This document shows, one piece after another, positions 1-7,266 of a stretch of 64,000 nucleotides of DNA (position 1 is the stretch's first letter; the number at the start of each line of letters is the position of its first letter). The notes beneath the pieces were generated by a model, which made no database searches, had not been told where the DNA came from, and saw only the letters and a list, made by a program, of their open reading frames with translations. The DNA is taken from NCBI RefSeq assembly GCF_008386235.1, contig NZ_CP040671.1, positions 2,358,001-2,422,000 of the forward strand, in the 5' to 3' direction. The stretch is from Thermosynechococcus sp. CL-1. Its GTDB lineage: Bacteria; Cyanobacteriota; Cyanobacteriia; Thermosynechococcales; Thermosynechococcaceae. The position numbers and the translations under genes were made by a program.

Positions 1-225
1 GCCCTAGAACCTCTCCTGACTTTAGTGGAGGCTCAGGAAATTCGCCCTGCCTTAATTATTGACGCTGCCCCCAATTTTCTCCCCCCCATTTTGGATCGCC
101 TGCAAAAGTCTTGGGTGCCCCACATCTCCATTAAGGGTTGCAAGGGGGGCGTGAGCGTTGCCACAGCAATTATGAACGGTTTACTCAAGTTGGCTTGGAC
201 GGCCTATGGTGACCCCCTTCCCTGA
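1..225 (+). CDS. C-terminal part of a probable precorrin-8X methylmutase (CbiC/CobH-like)
   Basis: Only the last 74 residues are inside the window; the reading frame is open from base 1 to the TGA at 223-225. The segment around PALIID, VPHISIKGCKGG and SVATAIMNGLLKLA follows the order of the CbiC/CobH C-terminus, where a Pro-Val-Gly-Phe-like strand is followed by VPYI, a G-R/K-GG turn and an Ala-rich helix ending in N-A-L-L. That family moves a methyl group within precorrin-8X during cobalamin synthesis. The match is from memory and the usual PVGF is replaced by APNF, so an unrelated protein is possible. Its end overlaps rimM by 20 nt, implying translational coupling. Confidence 0.45.
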   Translation, partial: ALEPLLTLVEAQEIRPALIIDAAPNFLPPILDRLQKSWVPHISIKGCKGGVSVATAIMNGLLKLAWTAYGDPLP

Positions 226-757
226 GACAAGTGAATGGCTCTGTATCGGCCAAATTGTCGGTGCCCACGGCCTGCGGGGGGAGGTGAAGGTCAAGCCCTT
301 TAGTGATTTTCCCGAACGCTTTACCGTAGCGGGTTCTCGTTGGTTGCGATCGCCCCGGCAGCTCCAACCCTATGCGGTTACCCTTGTGCGCGGGCGATTT
401 TTACCCCGTGTCGAACAGTTTGTGGTTACCTTTGCCGAAGTCAGCGATCGCACCGCAGCGGAGGCACTCAAGGGGGCAGAAATTTTAGTCCCCGCTAGCG
501 ATCGCCCACCCCTTGCTGCAAATGAATACCACCTCATGGACTTGATTGGACTCGCCGTGTATCACCACGGTGAGCGAGTTGGCGAAGTGGTGGGCTTGGT
601 CAATGCCGGCAATGACCTACTAGAAGTGCAGTTACTCGACCCAGCGCAAGAAGCCCGCCGATCAGTGTATATTCCTTTTGTGCCAGCCATCGTGCCGCTG
701 GTTGATCTAGCAGCCCGCAGAATTGAAATTGATCCCCCCTTGGGGCTGTTGCCCTGA
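206..757 (+). CDS. rimM: Ribosome maturation factor RimM
   Basis: The 183-residue protein has the RimM layout: an N-terminal RimM barrel (IGQIVGAHGLRGEVKV at about residues 13-28, then the FTVAGSRW and VTLVRGR strands) and a C-terminal PRC-barrel (EYHLMDLIGLAVYHHGERVG onward from about residue 107). RimM binds ribosomal protein S19 and assists maturation of the 30S head and 16S rRNA 3' domain. Length is normal for the family. The ATG at 206 lies inside the preceding gene; a GTG follows immediately and could serve instead. The reading frame contains GCGATCGC octamers, like most of the window. A candidate terminator follows directly. Confidence 0.95.
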   Translation: MVTPFPETSEWLCIGQIVGAHGLRGEVKVKPFSDFPERFTVAGSRWLRSPRQLQPYAVTLVRGRFLPRVEQFVVTFAEVSDRTAAEALKGAEILVPASDRPPLAANEYHLMDLIGLAVYHHGERVGEVVGLVNAGNDLLEVQLLDPAQEARRSVYIPFVPAIVPLVDLAARRIEIDPPLGLLP

Positions 758-760
758 TCA

Positions 761-803
761 ATCCCTACCAAAATCGTTAATAATAGGGATACTTCTATTT
801 TTT
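761..803 (+). terminator. Candidate intrinsic terminator after rimM
   Basis: ATCCCTA (761-767) and TAGGGAT (784-790) form perfect 7-bp arms around a 16-nt loop. They start 3 nt after the rimM stop and are followed by a run of six T at 798-803. The stem is AT-rich and the T run is offset by 7 nt, so termination may be weak. It would separate rimM from infB. Confidence 0.5.
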
Positions 804-876
804 AGCCCCGACTCTTGAGATTGTTGTTGAGTGAGTTGCCCCAACCCATCCCTTAAAACCCATTAATTCCACCTTG

Positions 877-916
877 ACGGTAGCCTTTACTTGAGCGATC
901 GCGATCGCCCTACCGT
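877..916 (+). promoter_or_regulatory. Hairpin in the infB leader
   Basis: ACGGTAG (877-883) and CTACCGT (910-916) are perfectly complementary 7-bp arms. The 26-nt loop carries a double HIP1 motif, GCGATCGCGATCGC. The structure ends 40 nt before the infB ATG. It could be a leader stem controlling infB expression or chance symmetry; nothing in the sequence decides this. Confidence 0.4.
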
Positions 917-956
917 TTGCCCCTTTGTAGAGATTTCAGAGCCTTTGAGAGACAGC

Positions 957-3842
957 ATGAGCATTGGTAAAGTTCGCATTTATGACCTATCAAAAGAACT
1001 CAACCTAGATAATCGAGATTTATTGGCGATCTGTGAACAGTTGGGAATTGCCTATAAAAGTCACAGCAGCACAATTTCCGATGCCGATGCCGATCGCATT
1101 CGCGAAGCTGCCAAAACCTATCAACCCCATAGTGCCTCTCCCCGTAAAGTTTCAAAAACACCTCCTCCTGTGAAGAAAGCCGCAGCCCCTCCAAAAACGC
1201 AGCAAATTGTTGCTGTCCACACTCAACCCCGCTCTGAGACACCAGAAGCGCCCAAGCCTCAATTACAACAACCTCCCGCTCGTCCCCAAGCACCGCAGCC
1301 CCCTGCGCGACCCACACCCCCTGCGCCGGTTGCCACCAAGCCAGTGGAACCTGTGGCGCCCAAACCCCCTACACCTCCCGCAAAACCCGAACCGACACCA
1401 CCGCGTCCAGCGCCTACTTTAGTCCCCCCGCCCGCCCGCCCCACCAAGAAAGCGGAAAAAGTCGCTGCGGCTCCCCCGCCCCGCAAAGAGCTAAAGGAAC
1501 CCCCCAAAAAAGAAAAGGTGGCGATCGCTCCTGCGAAACCCAGCAGTCAAGATCGCATTGAAATTGTCCAGCGGGCAGTTCCCCCGGCACCCGTCAAGCC
1601 CCCGGAAATGGCGCCCAAGCCAGCTTTACCAGAGCTACAACCGCCACCCAAACCCGTTGCGCCAGTCCTGCGGGCACCAAATCCACCCAAGCCCGTCACC
1701 GAAACCGTTGAGGTACTCGATGACAAGTCCGTTAGCAAAGTCATCAAAGACCGCCACCGTCACAAAGACTTTGATGATGAGGAGAACAAACGGAAATCCT
1801 CCCGCGTCGTCAAGTTGCGTGAAGAAGTCATCGACGAAGAGGAAGAACTAGAACTCACCAGCCGTTTGGTCGGGGTACACCAAGTAACCGTTGATGTCAG
1901 CCAATCGCTGCAACGGCCACCCAAGCCCAAGGCGCCTCGTCCTGCCCGCCCCGTTACACCAGCGGCGAAAACCGAAAAAAGCAGCGAGAAAAAACAACCC
2001 CGGCATCGCGATCGCCGTCACGAAGAGCCAGCCGAAGCACCACCGCCCGATCACATTACGATTGAAGGCCCGATGTCAGTGCAGGAGTTGGCCAGTTTAG
2101 TGCGTCGCCCCGAAGCGGAAATCATTAAAATTCTCTTCTTTAAGGGAATTGCCGCCACCATCAACCAAACCCTTGAGGTGGAAACAATTGAACTCGTGGC
2201 CAAGGAATTGGGGATTACGGTGGAAACGGCACAGCAGAAAGCCGAGGCCACAAAAGTCACCGAAATGCTGGAGTCGAGCGACCTCGATCACCTGCAACGG
2301 CGTCCACCCGTAGTCACGATTATGGGTCACGTGGATCATGGCAAAACCAGCCTTCTCGATGCCATTCGCAATGCCAAAGTGGCCCAAGGGGAAGCAGGCG
2401 GCATCACCCAACACATTGGCGCCTACCACGTGGATGTCGAACACAACGGCGAAAAACATCAGGTCGTCTTTCTCGATACCCCCGGTCACGAAGCCTTTAC
2501 CGCCATGCGGGCACGGGGGGCACGGGTCACCGATATTGCTGTTCTCGTGGTTGCTGCCGATGATGGGGTGCAACCTCAAACCATTGAAGCCATTAGCCAC
2601 GCCAAAGCAGCTAAAGTGCCGATCATTGTCGCCATTAACAAAATTGACAAAGAGTCTGCCCAACCGGAGCGGGTCAAGCAGGAACTCACCGAATACGGCT
2701 TGGTGCCCGAAGAGTGGGGGGGCGACACGATTATGGTTCCCGTCAGTGCCCTGCAACAGCAAAATCTCGATACGCTCCTAGAAATGATCCTGCTGGTGGC
2801 TGAGGTGGAGGATCTCTACGCCAATCCCGATCGCCCTGCCAAAGGCACCGTCATTGAAGCCCACTTGGATCGGGCACGGGGACCTGTGGCCACATTGCTG
2901 GTACAAAACGGTACTCTGCGGGTCGGCGATATTCTGGTGGCAGGTGCCTGTTTTGGTCGGGTTCGCGCCATGATTGACGATCGCGGGCAGCGTGTCGAGG
3001 CAGCAACCCCCTCCTTTGCTGTCGAAGTCTTGGGTCTGGCGGATGTCCCTGCTGCCGGGGATGAATTTGAAGTCCTCAGCGATGAAAAAGCCGCCCGTGC
3101 CCTTGCGCAGGAGCGAGCCGCCGCTCAACGCCAATCCCGCCTTGCCCAAGCCGCAGCCGCCCGGCGGGTCTCCCTTACCTCGTTGTCCAGTCAAGCCCGC
3201 GAAGGGGAACTCAAGGAACTCAATCTCATTCTCAAAGCCGACGTTCAAGGTTCCGTCGAGGCGATTTTGGCGGCCCTCAACCAACTGCCCCAAGATCAAG
3301 TACAGTTGCGAGTCTTGTTGGCTGCCCCCGGCGAAATTACTGAAACCGATGTTGACCTTGCCGCCGCCAGTAGTGCCGTCATCATTGGCTTTAATACGAC
3401 CCTTGCCTCAGGGGCACGCCAAGCGGCTGAGCAGCACAATGTTGATGTCCGCGAATACAACATCATCTATAAGCTCCTCGATGATATTCAAGGGGCAATG
3501 GAGGGGATGCTGGAACCCGAACTGGTCGAGGAAGAACTGGGTCAAGCCGAAGTGCGAGCTATCTTCCCCCTCAGCAAAGGAGCTGTGGCCGGTTGTTATG
3601 TCCTCAATGGCAAGCTCGTGCGCAACTGCAAAGTACGGGTGCTGCGCCAGCAAAGCGTCATTCACACAGGCATCTTGAGTTCGCTAAAACGCATGAAGGA
3701 CGATGTCCGCGAAGTTGCGGCGGGCTACGAATGTGGTGTGCGCTTGGATGATTTTCAACAATGGCAGGAAGGAGATATTATTTACGCCTTCCAAACAGTA
3801 ACAAAACGTCGTAGTCTTGGCAGCGGTAGCGATAGAAACTAA
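957..3842 (+). CDS. infB: Translation initiation factor IF-2
   Basis: IF-2 is the GTPase that places initiator fMet-tRNA on the 30S subunit and promotes 50S joining. The 961-residue product has an N-terminal IF2_N module ([19 protein letters not shown]), a long Pro/Ala/Lys-rich linker to about residue 300, a second IF2_N module near residue 371 ([12 protein letters not shown]), then the G domain with GHVDHGKT (about 456), DTPGHE (about 507) and NKID (about 561), followed by the beta-barrel and C-terminal domains. The frame stays open up to a TTG at 891, but the ATG at 957 starts the conserved [11 protein letters not shown] and is preferred. The length is typical of cyanobacterial IF-2, which carries a long linker. 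Confidence 0.97.
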   Translation: MSIGKVRIYDLSKELNLDNRDLLAICEQLGIAYKSHSSTISDADADRIREAAKTYQPHSASPRKVSKTPPPVKKAAAPPKTQQIVAVHTQPRSETPEAPKPQLQQPPARPQAPQPPARPTPPAPVATKPVEPVAPKPPTPPAKPEPTPPRPAPTLVPPPARPTKKAEKVAAAPPPRKELKEPPKKEKVAIAPAKPSSQDRIEIVQRAVPPAPVKPPEMAPKPALPELQPPPKPVAPVLRAPNPPKPVTETVEVLDDKSVSKVIKDRHRHKDFDDEENKRKSSRVVKLREEVIDEEEELELTSRLVGVHQVTVDVSQSLQRPPKPKAPRPARPVTPAAKTEKSSEKKQPRHRDRRHEEPAEAPPPDHITIEGPMSVQELASLVRRPEAEIIKILFFKGIAATINQTLEVETIELVAKELGITVETAQQKAEATKVTEMLESSDLDHLQRRPPVVTIMGHVDHGKTSLLDAIRNAKVAQGEAGGITQHIGAYHVDVEHNGEKHQVVFLDTPGHEAFTAMRARGARVTDIAVLVVAADDGVQPQTIEAISHAKAAKVPIIVAINKIDKESAQPERVKQELTEYGLVPEEWGGDTIMVPVSALQQQNLDTLLEMILLVAEVEDLYANPDRPAKGTVIEAHLDRARGPVATLLVQNGTLRVGDILVAGACFGRVRAMIDDRGQRVEAATPSFAVEVLGLADVPAAGDEFEVLSDEKAARALAQERAAAQRQSRLAQAAAARRVSLTSLSSQAREGELKELNLILKADVQGSVEAILAALNQLPQDQVQLRVLLAAPGEITETDVDLAAASSAVIIGFNTTLASGARQAAEQHNVDVREYNIIYKLLDDIQGAMEGMLEPELVEEELGQAEVRAIFPLSKGAVAGCYVLNGKLVRNCKVRVLRQQSVIHTGILSSLKRMKDDVREVAAGYECGVRLDDFQQWQEGDIIYAFQTVTKRRSLGSGSDRN

Positions 3843-3853
3843 ACTGAGTCAAA

Positions 3854-3888
3854 GTTGATCAATTGATAACTCTAAATTCAAGATCAAC
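3854..3888. repeat. Inverted repeat between infB and the binding-protein gene
   Basis: GTTGATC (3854-3860) and GATCAAC (3882-3888) are perfect arms separated by 21 nt. They lie between the infB stop and the next ATG. There is no T run after it, so it is a poor intrinsic terminator; it could be an operator or chance. Confidence 0.3.
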
Positions 3889-3907
3889 CTGATGTGAGGA
3901 GAGCGCT

Positions 3908-4825
3908 ATGGGACTGCACCGTCGTACGTTTTTGCGCCGTGTGGCACAGGGGATGGGGGCAATCGCGATCGCCACAGGGAGTAAAACCCTACTCACGGCC
4001 TGTGCCGGCAATGTCGATTCGACCTCTGGAACGTCAACTACGGGCACTGTCTCCAGCAAAGGTCTCCTCAATCCCGGTACATTGGCTTGGGGGGCTGAGG
4101 CGATTAGTGGTGCTCCCTACGTTTTTTACGACCCAGTTGATCCCGGTAAGTTGATTGGCTTTGAGGTGGAAATTGCCGACGCAATCGCCCAACTAATGGG
4201 GGTCAATGCCGTATTCGTTGCCACTGCCTACGATCAACTGTCCGCTGCCCTTGCCGCCAATCGCTTTGACATGATTCTTAACGGTTGGGAGATCACCACC
4301 GATCGCGATCGCACCCAACTCTTTTCCCAGCCCTACTATCGCTATGGCCAACAGATCGTTGTCCGAGCCAATGACCCCCGTTTTGAGCAATACACTGCCA
4401 CGAGTGAAGTCACACTGGCCAATCTGGCTGGCATGACTGTCGGCACTGGCATTGGCTACAAAGCCCAAGAAATTCTTGAAAGGGACAAAAACATTAAAAC
4501 CCGTGCCTACGATGGCAACCTGCCCTTTGATGATCTCGCCCAAGGGCGGATTGATGCCGTGATGCTAGACTATCCGATTGTTGCCTACTATGTTCTTGGC
4601 GCCGGTCCGGGGGGCACAGTGAACAATAGCCTGCGTCCAATTGGTGTCCCGATCTTTTTGAATAACTATGTGATTGCCTTTAATAAGAACAACCCCAAAG
4701 GAGAAACCCTCAAAACAGAAGTTGATCAAGCCATCGACATCCTCAAGAAGGACGGCACATTACGCCGCATCTACGAAAAATGGAAAATGTGGAATGATCA
4801 ACAGACCCAAATTGGGATTGTGTGA
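3908..4825 (+). CDS. Amino-acid ABC transporter substrate-binding lipoprotein (SBP family 3)
   Basis: The 305-residue protein begins with a Tat-type signal (RRTFLRR at residues 5-11), a hydrophobic stretch and the lipobox LTAC with Cys32, so it should be exported folded and lipid-anchored. The mature part has the family 3 solute-binding fold: GFEVEIADAIAQLMG, the AALAANRFDMILNGWEIT ligand loop, VGTGIGYKAQEIL and a C-terminal KDGTLRRIYEKW. Such proteins deliver polar amino acids to a HisM/GlnP permease. No permease or ATPase is adjacent; a HisM-type permease gene lies at 53209-53877, but a functional link is only a guess. A hairpin starts at the base after the stop codon. Confidence 0.88.
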   Translation: MGLHRRTFLRRVAQGMGAIAIATGSKTLLTACAGNVDSTSGTSTTGTVSSKGLLNPGTLAWGAEAISGAPYVFYDPVDPGKLIGFEVEIADAIAQLMGVNAVFVATAYDQLSAALAANRFDMILNGWEITTDRDRTQLFSQPYYRYGQQIVVRANDPRFEQYTATSEVTLANLAGMTVGTGIGYKAQEILERDKNIKTRAYDGNLPFDDLAQGRIDAVMLDYPIVAYYVLGAGPGGTVNNSLRPIGVPIFLNNYVIAFNKNNPKGETLKTEVDQAIDILKKDGTLRRIYEKWKMWNDQQTQIGIV

Positions 4826-4905
4826 CATCCTCCCGACGCTGACCCTACGGTTCTCAACCTCACTTCTCGCTTGTGGGGCAAGGGATGACTAAAATCGTGA
4901 GGATG
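4826..4905. repeat. Long-loop inverted repeat, possible insertion-sequence end scar
   Basis: The 11-nt arms 4826-4836 (CATCCTCCCGA) and 4895-4905 (TCGTGAGGATG) pair at 10 of 11 positions. They begin at the first base after the preceding stop codon. The left arm and the following CGCTGACCCTACGG resemble, from memory, the ends of IS200/IS605-type elements in cyanobacteria. No transposase frame is present between or beside the arms. It could also act as a transcript 3'-end structure. Confidence 0.35.
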
Positions 4906-4975
4906 GTATTAGGGAGCAGGGCAAGCAGGTTAATCCAGCGGCTCATACTTGGATCCTACTCCCTTGTATCCAGTA

Positions 4976-5338
4976 TTAACCCAATTGATTGAGGGGAGGC
5001 TGGCCACGCATTTGCCGTAAGGCATTTAGACACAGGGGACAATCACAGCCAAATAGCGCGATCGCGGTATTACTTTCTTCCTCAGTAAACTCTAGTACAG
5101 GAGGGGGCAGCGAACCATTATCACGACTGGCTTGCAGTTTTGTTTCCTGAGCGCCTAGGCGAGTACAGACCAGTTGAAACTTCTGGTGGGGATTAGTGAC
5201 ACACTCACTGCTTTCTGGAGGTGGCACGGGAATGGGGGTACTGAGTTGGGCATGGGCAGGTGCAATCAATGCGACCAAGCTCAGGACGGATCCCAAAAAG
5301 GTAGGGCTGACTAAAAGAGCGAGACGCAAAGCTGACAT
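4976..5338 (-). CDS. Small secreted cysteine-containing protein of unknown function
   Basis: The 120-residue product has a clear Sec signal peptide (RLALLVSPTFLG, hydrophobic to about residue 28, then the APAHA-Q cleavage-like site). The mature part is about 90 residues with a proline-rich start (STPIPVPPPESS) and four cysteines, two of them in CDCPLC near the C-terminus; the other two are in ECVTN and LVCTRLG. The cysteines suggest disulfides or metal binding in the periplasm, but no family was recognised. The start is supported by an AGGA ribosome-binding site in GTGAGGAAACCCT just before the ATG. It is transcribed away from the M16 gene's 3' end in the same orientation, with a 118-nt gap. 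Confidence 0.7.
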   Translation of the reverse strand: MSALRLALLVSPTFLGSVLSLVALIAPAHAQLSTPIPVPPPESSECVTNPHQKFQLVCTRLGAQETKLQASRDNGSLPPPVLEFTEEESNTAIALFGCDCPLCLNALRQMRGQPPLNQLG

Positions 5339-5456
5339 AGGGTTTCCTCACAACTTGTTACTTGATTTTGGAAAAGGTCTGTATCGCTAGTCTAACGATG
5401 ATTGCTTGATTTGGCACAGCCGCGCAATATTCTGAATGCGAAAGCTCATCTTGCTC

Positions 5457-6950
5457 TTAGGATTGAGATTGTCGTTGCTGGCAATTTGTCGTAGGGCAGG
5501 GGATGCGATCGCCCACAATCAGGGTACGCCACTGTTCTGGTTTTAGGCGGGTTTGTGCCACCCGTTGCAGATCTGCTGCCGTTGCGGCTTTAACGGCTCG
5601 CTGATAGCGGAAGATAAAATCCTTGGGCAAATCGTAGTATTCGTAGCGCAGGAGACGATTGAGAATTTGCAGGCGATCGCGAAAATTAAAGACAAAGGAG
5701 TTGAGAATACTGTCTTTGGCGTAGTTCAGTTCTGCGGCACTAACGGGTTCCTGTTGCAGTCGCTGGATTTCCTGCCGTAGGGCGCTGAGAAACTTGGCTG
5801 TGGTTTCTGTTTGCGTTTGGCCAACGCCATAAAACACCCCCGGATAGTCAAATTCGGGACTCCAAGCGGCATAAACACTATAGGCCAAGCCCTGGCGCGA
5901 TCGCACTTCATTGAAAAGACGCCCACCAAAGCCATTGAGAACCCCATTGAGAACATAGAAGTTAAACACGTCCGGATCTTTGAGCGTCCCCCCCAATTGC
6001 CCCGTGTAGATATAGCTTTGGGAGAGATGGGGGCGATTAATCACCACCGTTGTTGGCGACGTATCAACTGTTACCCTAGGTAAGGGGGGCAAAGGAGGTA
6101 AATTCGGTGGATCTTGCCATGAGCCAAAAATTGCTTCAAGGCGATCGCCCATTTGCGAGGCATCAAAGTCGCCCACCAAGCCCAAAATACAGCGGGAGGG
6201 AGCGAGGTACCTGCGGTAAAACTGCTGCACATCCGCCGGTGTGATCTTGGCAAGGGTCTCTAACTCTTGGGTGCGGGCATAGGGACTCTCAGCACCGTAG
6301 ATCAGCTTGTAAAATTCCCGTTCTGCTTGGGCATTGGGTTGATCATCGCGGCGTTGAATGATCCCTTGCCGCCGCCGAATCGCCAGTTCAAATCGCTCTG
6401 GTTCTACTGCTGGCGCTTGGAGCATCTCCGCTAGTTGGCTTAGAACCGCTTCACTGTGTTCCTTGAGGCTGTTGAAATTAATCCGCCCTAAACTTTTGCC
6501 GACACCCGATTCAATGGCTGCTGCTCGATCCTCAAGCCATTGGTCAATTTCAGCGGCACGATGAACTTGGGTGCCACCCGTGCGAATCAGGTCGCCACTG
6601 ACTTCTGCCAAACCCACCTGAGCCGGCGGATCCCAACGACTACCTGCCCGAAAGATTAAGGTGCCTCGCACCAAGGGCCACTCGTGATCCTCTAGGAGAT
6701 AGACCACCATCCCATTGGCCAACTGACGGCGTTCATAGGCCGGCACTTGAATTTCCGGTAAGGGGGGAAATGTCAGCTCAGTGTAGTGCTTGGGGGTCAT
6801 GGCTGCTGCCAAAGGGGGTGGGATCAACCATAGCAGGAGAGCCACTACGAGTCCAAGGCAAAGCGATCGCCCCACTGGACGGCGTCTTTGGAGCCAGACA
6901 GCCATCGAGAGAAAAAGAATAAAAATAATCCGATAGGATGAAGCCAACAT
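5457..6950 (-). CDS. M16 (pitrilysin/processing-peptidase) family protein lacking the zinc motif
   Basis: The 497-residue protein has an N-terminal membrane or signal segment (hydrophobic residues about 30-50) and two M16 domains: the first from YERRQLANGMVVYLLED through IFGSWQ, the second with FGGRLFNEVRSRQGLAYSVY. Active M16 enzymes carry HxxEH in the first domain; here the equivalent helix reads GLAEVSGDLIRTGG, so the zinc ligands are absent. It resembles the non-catalytic partner that pairs with an active M16 subunit in bacteria, but no active partner gene is adjacent. Likely periplasmic or membrane-attached. ATG at 6950; the 316-bp region upstream is shared with the divergent GGDEF gene. 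Confidence 0.85.
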   Translation of the reverse strand: MLASSYRIIFILFLSMAVWLQRRRPVGRSLCLGLVVALLLWLIPPPLAAAMTPKHYTELTFPPLPEIQVPAYERRQLANGMVVYLLEDHEWPLVRGTLIFRAGSRWDPPAQVGLAEVSGDLIRTGGTQVHRAAEIDQWLEDRAAAIESGVGKSLGRINFNSLKEHSEAVLSQLAEMLQAPAVEPERFELAIRRRQGIIQRRDDQPNAQAEREFYKLIYGAESPYARTQELETLAKITPADVQQFYRRYLAPSRCILGLVGDFDASQMGDRLEAIFGSWQDPPNLPPLPPLPRVTVDTSPTTVVINRPHLSQSYIYTGQLGGTLKDPDVFNFYVLNGVLNGFGGRLFNEVRSRQGLAYSVYAAWSPEFDYPGVFYGVGQTQTETTAKFLSALRQEIQRLQQEPVSAAELNYAKDSILNSFVFNFRDRLQILNRLLRYEYYDLPKDFIFRYQRAVKAATAADLQRVAQTRLKPEQWRTLIVGDRIPCPTTNCQQRQSQS

Positions 6951-7266
6951 ATAACTGTTTTCTAAATTATGGGATATGTGAGGGGGATATCATCCTCTCC
7001 CAGAGCAGCTTTCACAGTTTTAAGTGTGTTCCATCGATGTGAAAAAGACTGCCAGCCATGAAAATTACATTACACTGTTAAGAAATGCTTAACTTATTCC
7101 AAGTATTGTCAGGATAAAGACTGCACTGCAACCCAGTAAATTTTCTGTAAACAGAATAAAATCTCACGTCCTAGAATAGCAAGTGAGTCTCTTCATCAAT
7201 ACCGGCTTGATTGGGGAGTTTCTAGTGAAAACCGTTCCGTCATGAGAATTTGCCGAGGCGATTGAT
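6951..7266. promoter_or_regulatory. Divergent intergenic region with several inverted repeats
   Basis: This 316-bp gap separates the M16 gene (minus) and the GGDEF-EAL gene (plus) and holds no convincing reading frame. It contains TTTCACA (7010-7016) with TGTGAAA (7038-7044), a 7-bp inverted repeat, and the dyad GTTAAG-AAATG-CTTAAC (7077-7093). AT-rich -10-like elements occur between 7150 and 7185, including TAGAAT, but no consensus -35/-10 pair with good spacing stands out. Both genes probably have their promoters here. Confidence 0.5.

Noticed and set aside
891-956. Extension of infB to the TTG at 891
   Set aside because: The extra 22 residues are unlike IF-2; the ATG at 957 begins the conserved [11 protein letters not shown].
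2097-2762. 221-codon antisense frame inside infB
   Set aside because: Antisense to the conserved G domain, with no domain match; long shadow frames are expected in this codon usage.
4674-4892. 72-codon frame overlapping the binding-protein gene
   Set aside because: Shifted-frame shadow running into the hairpin region; no support.
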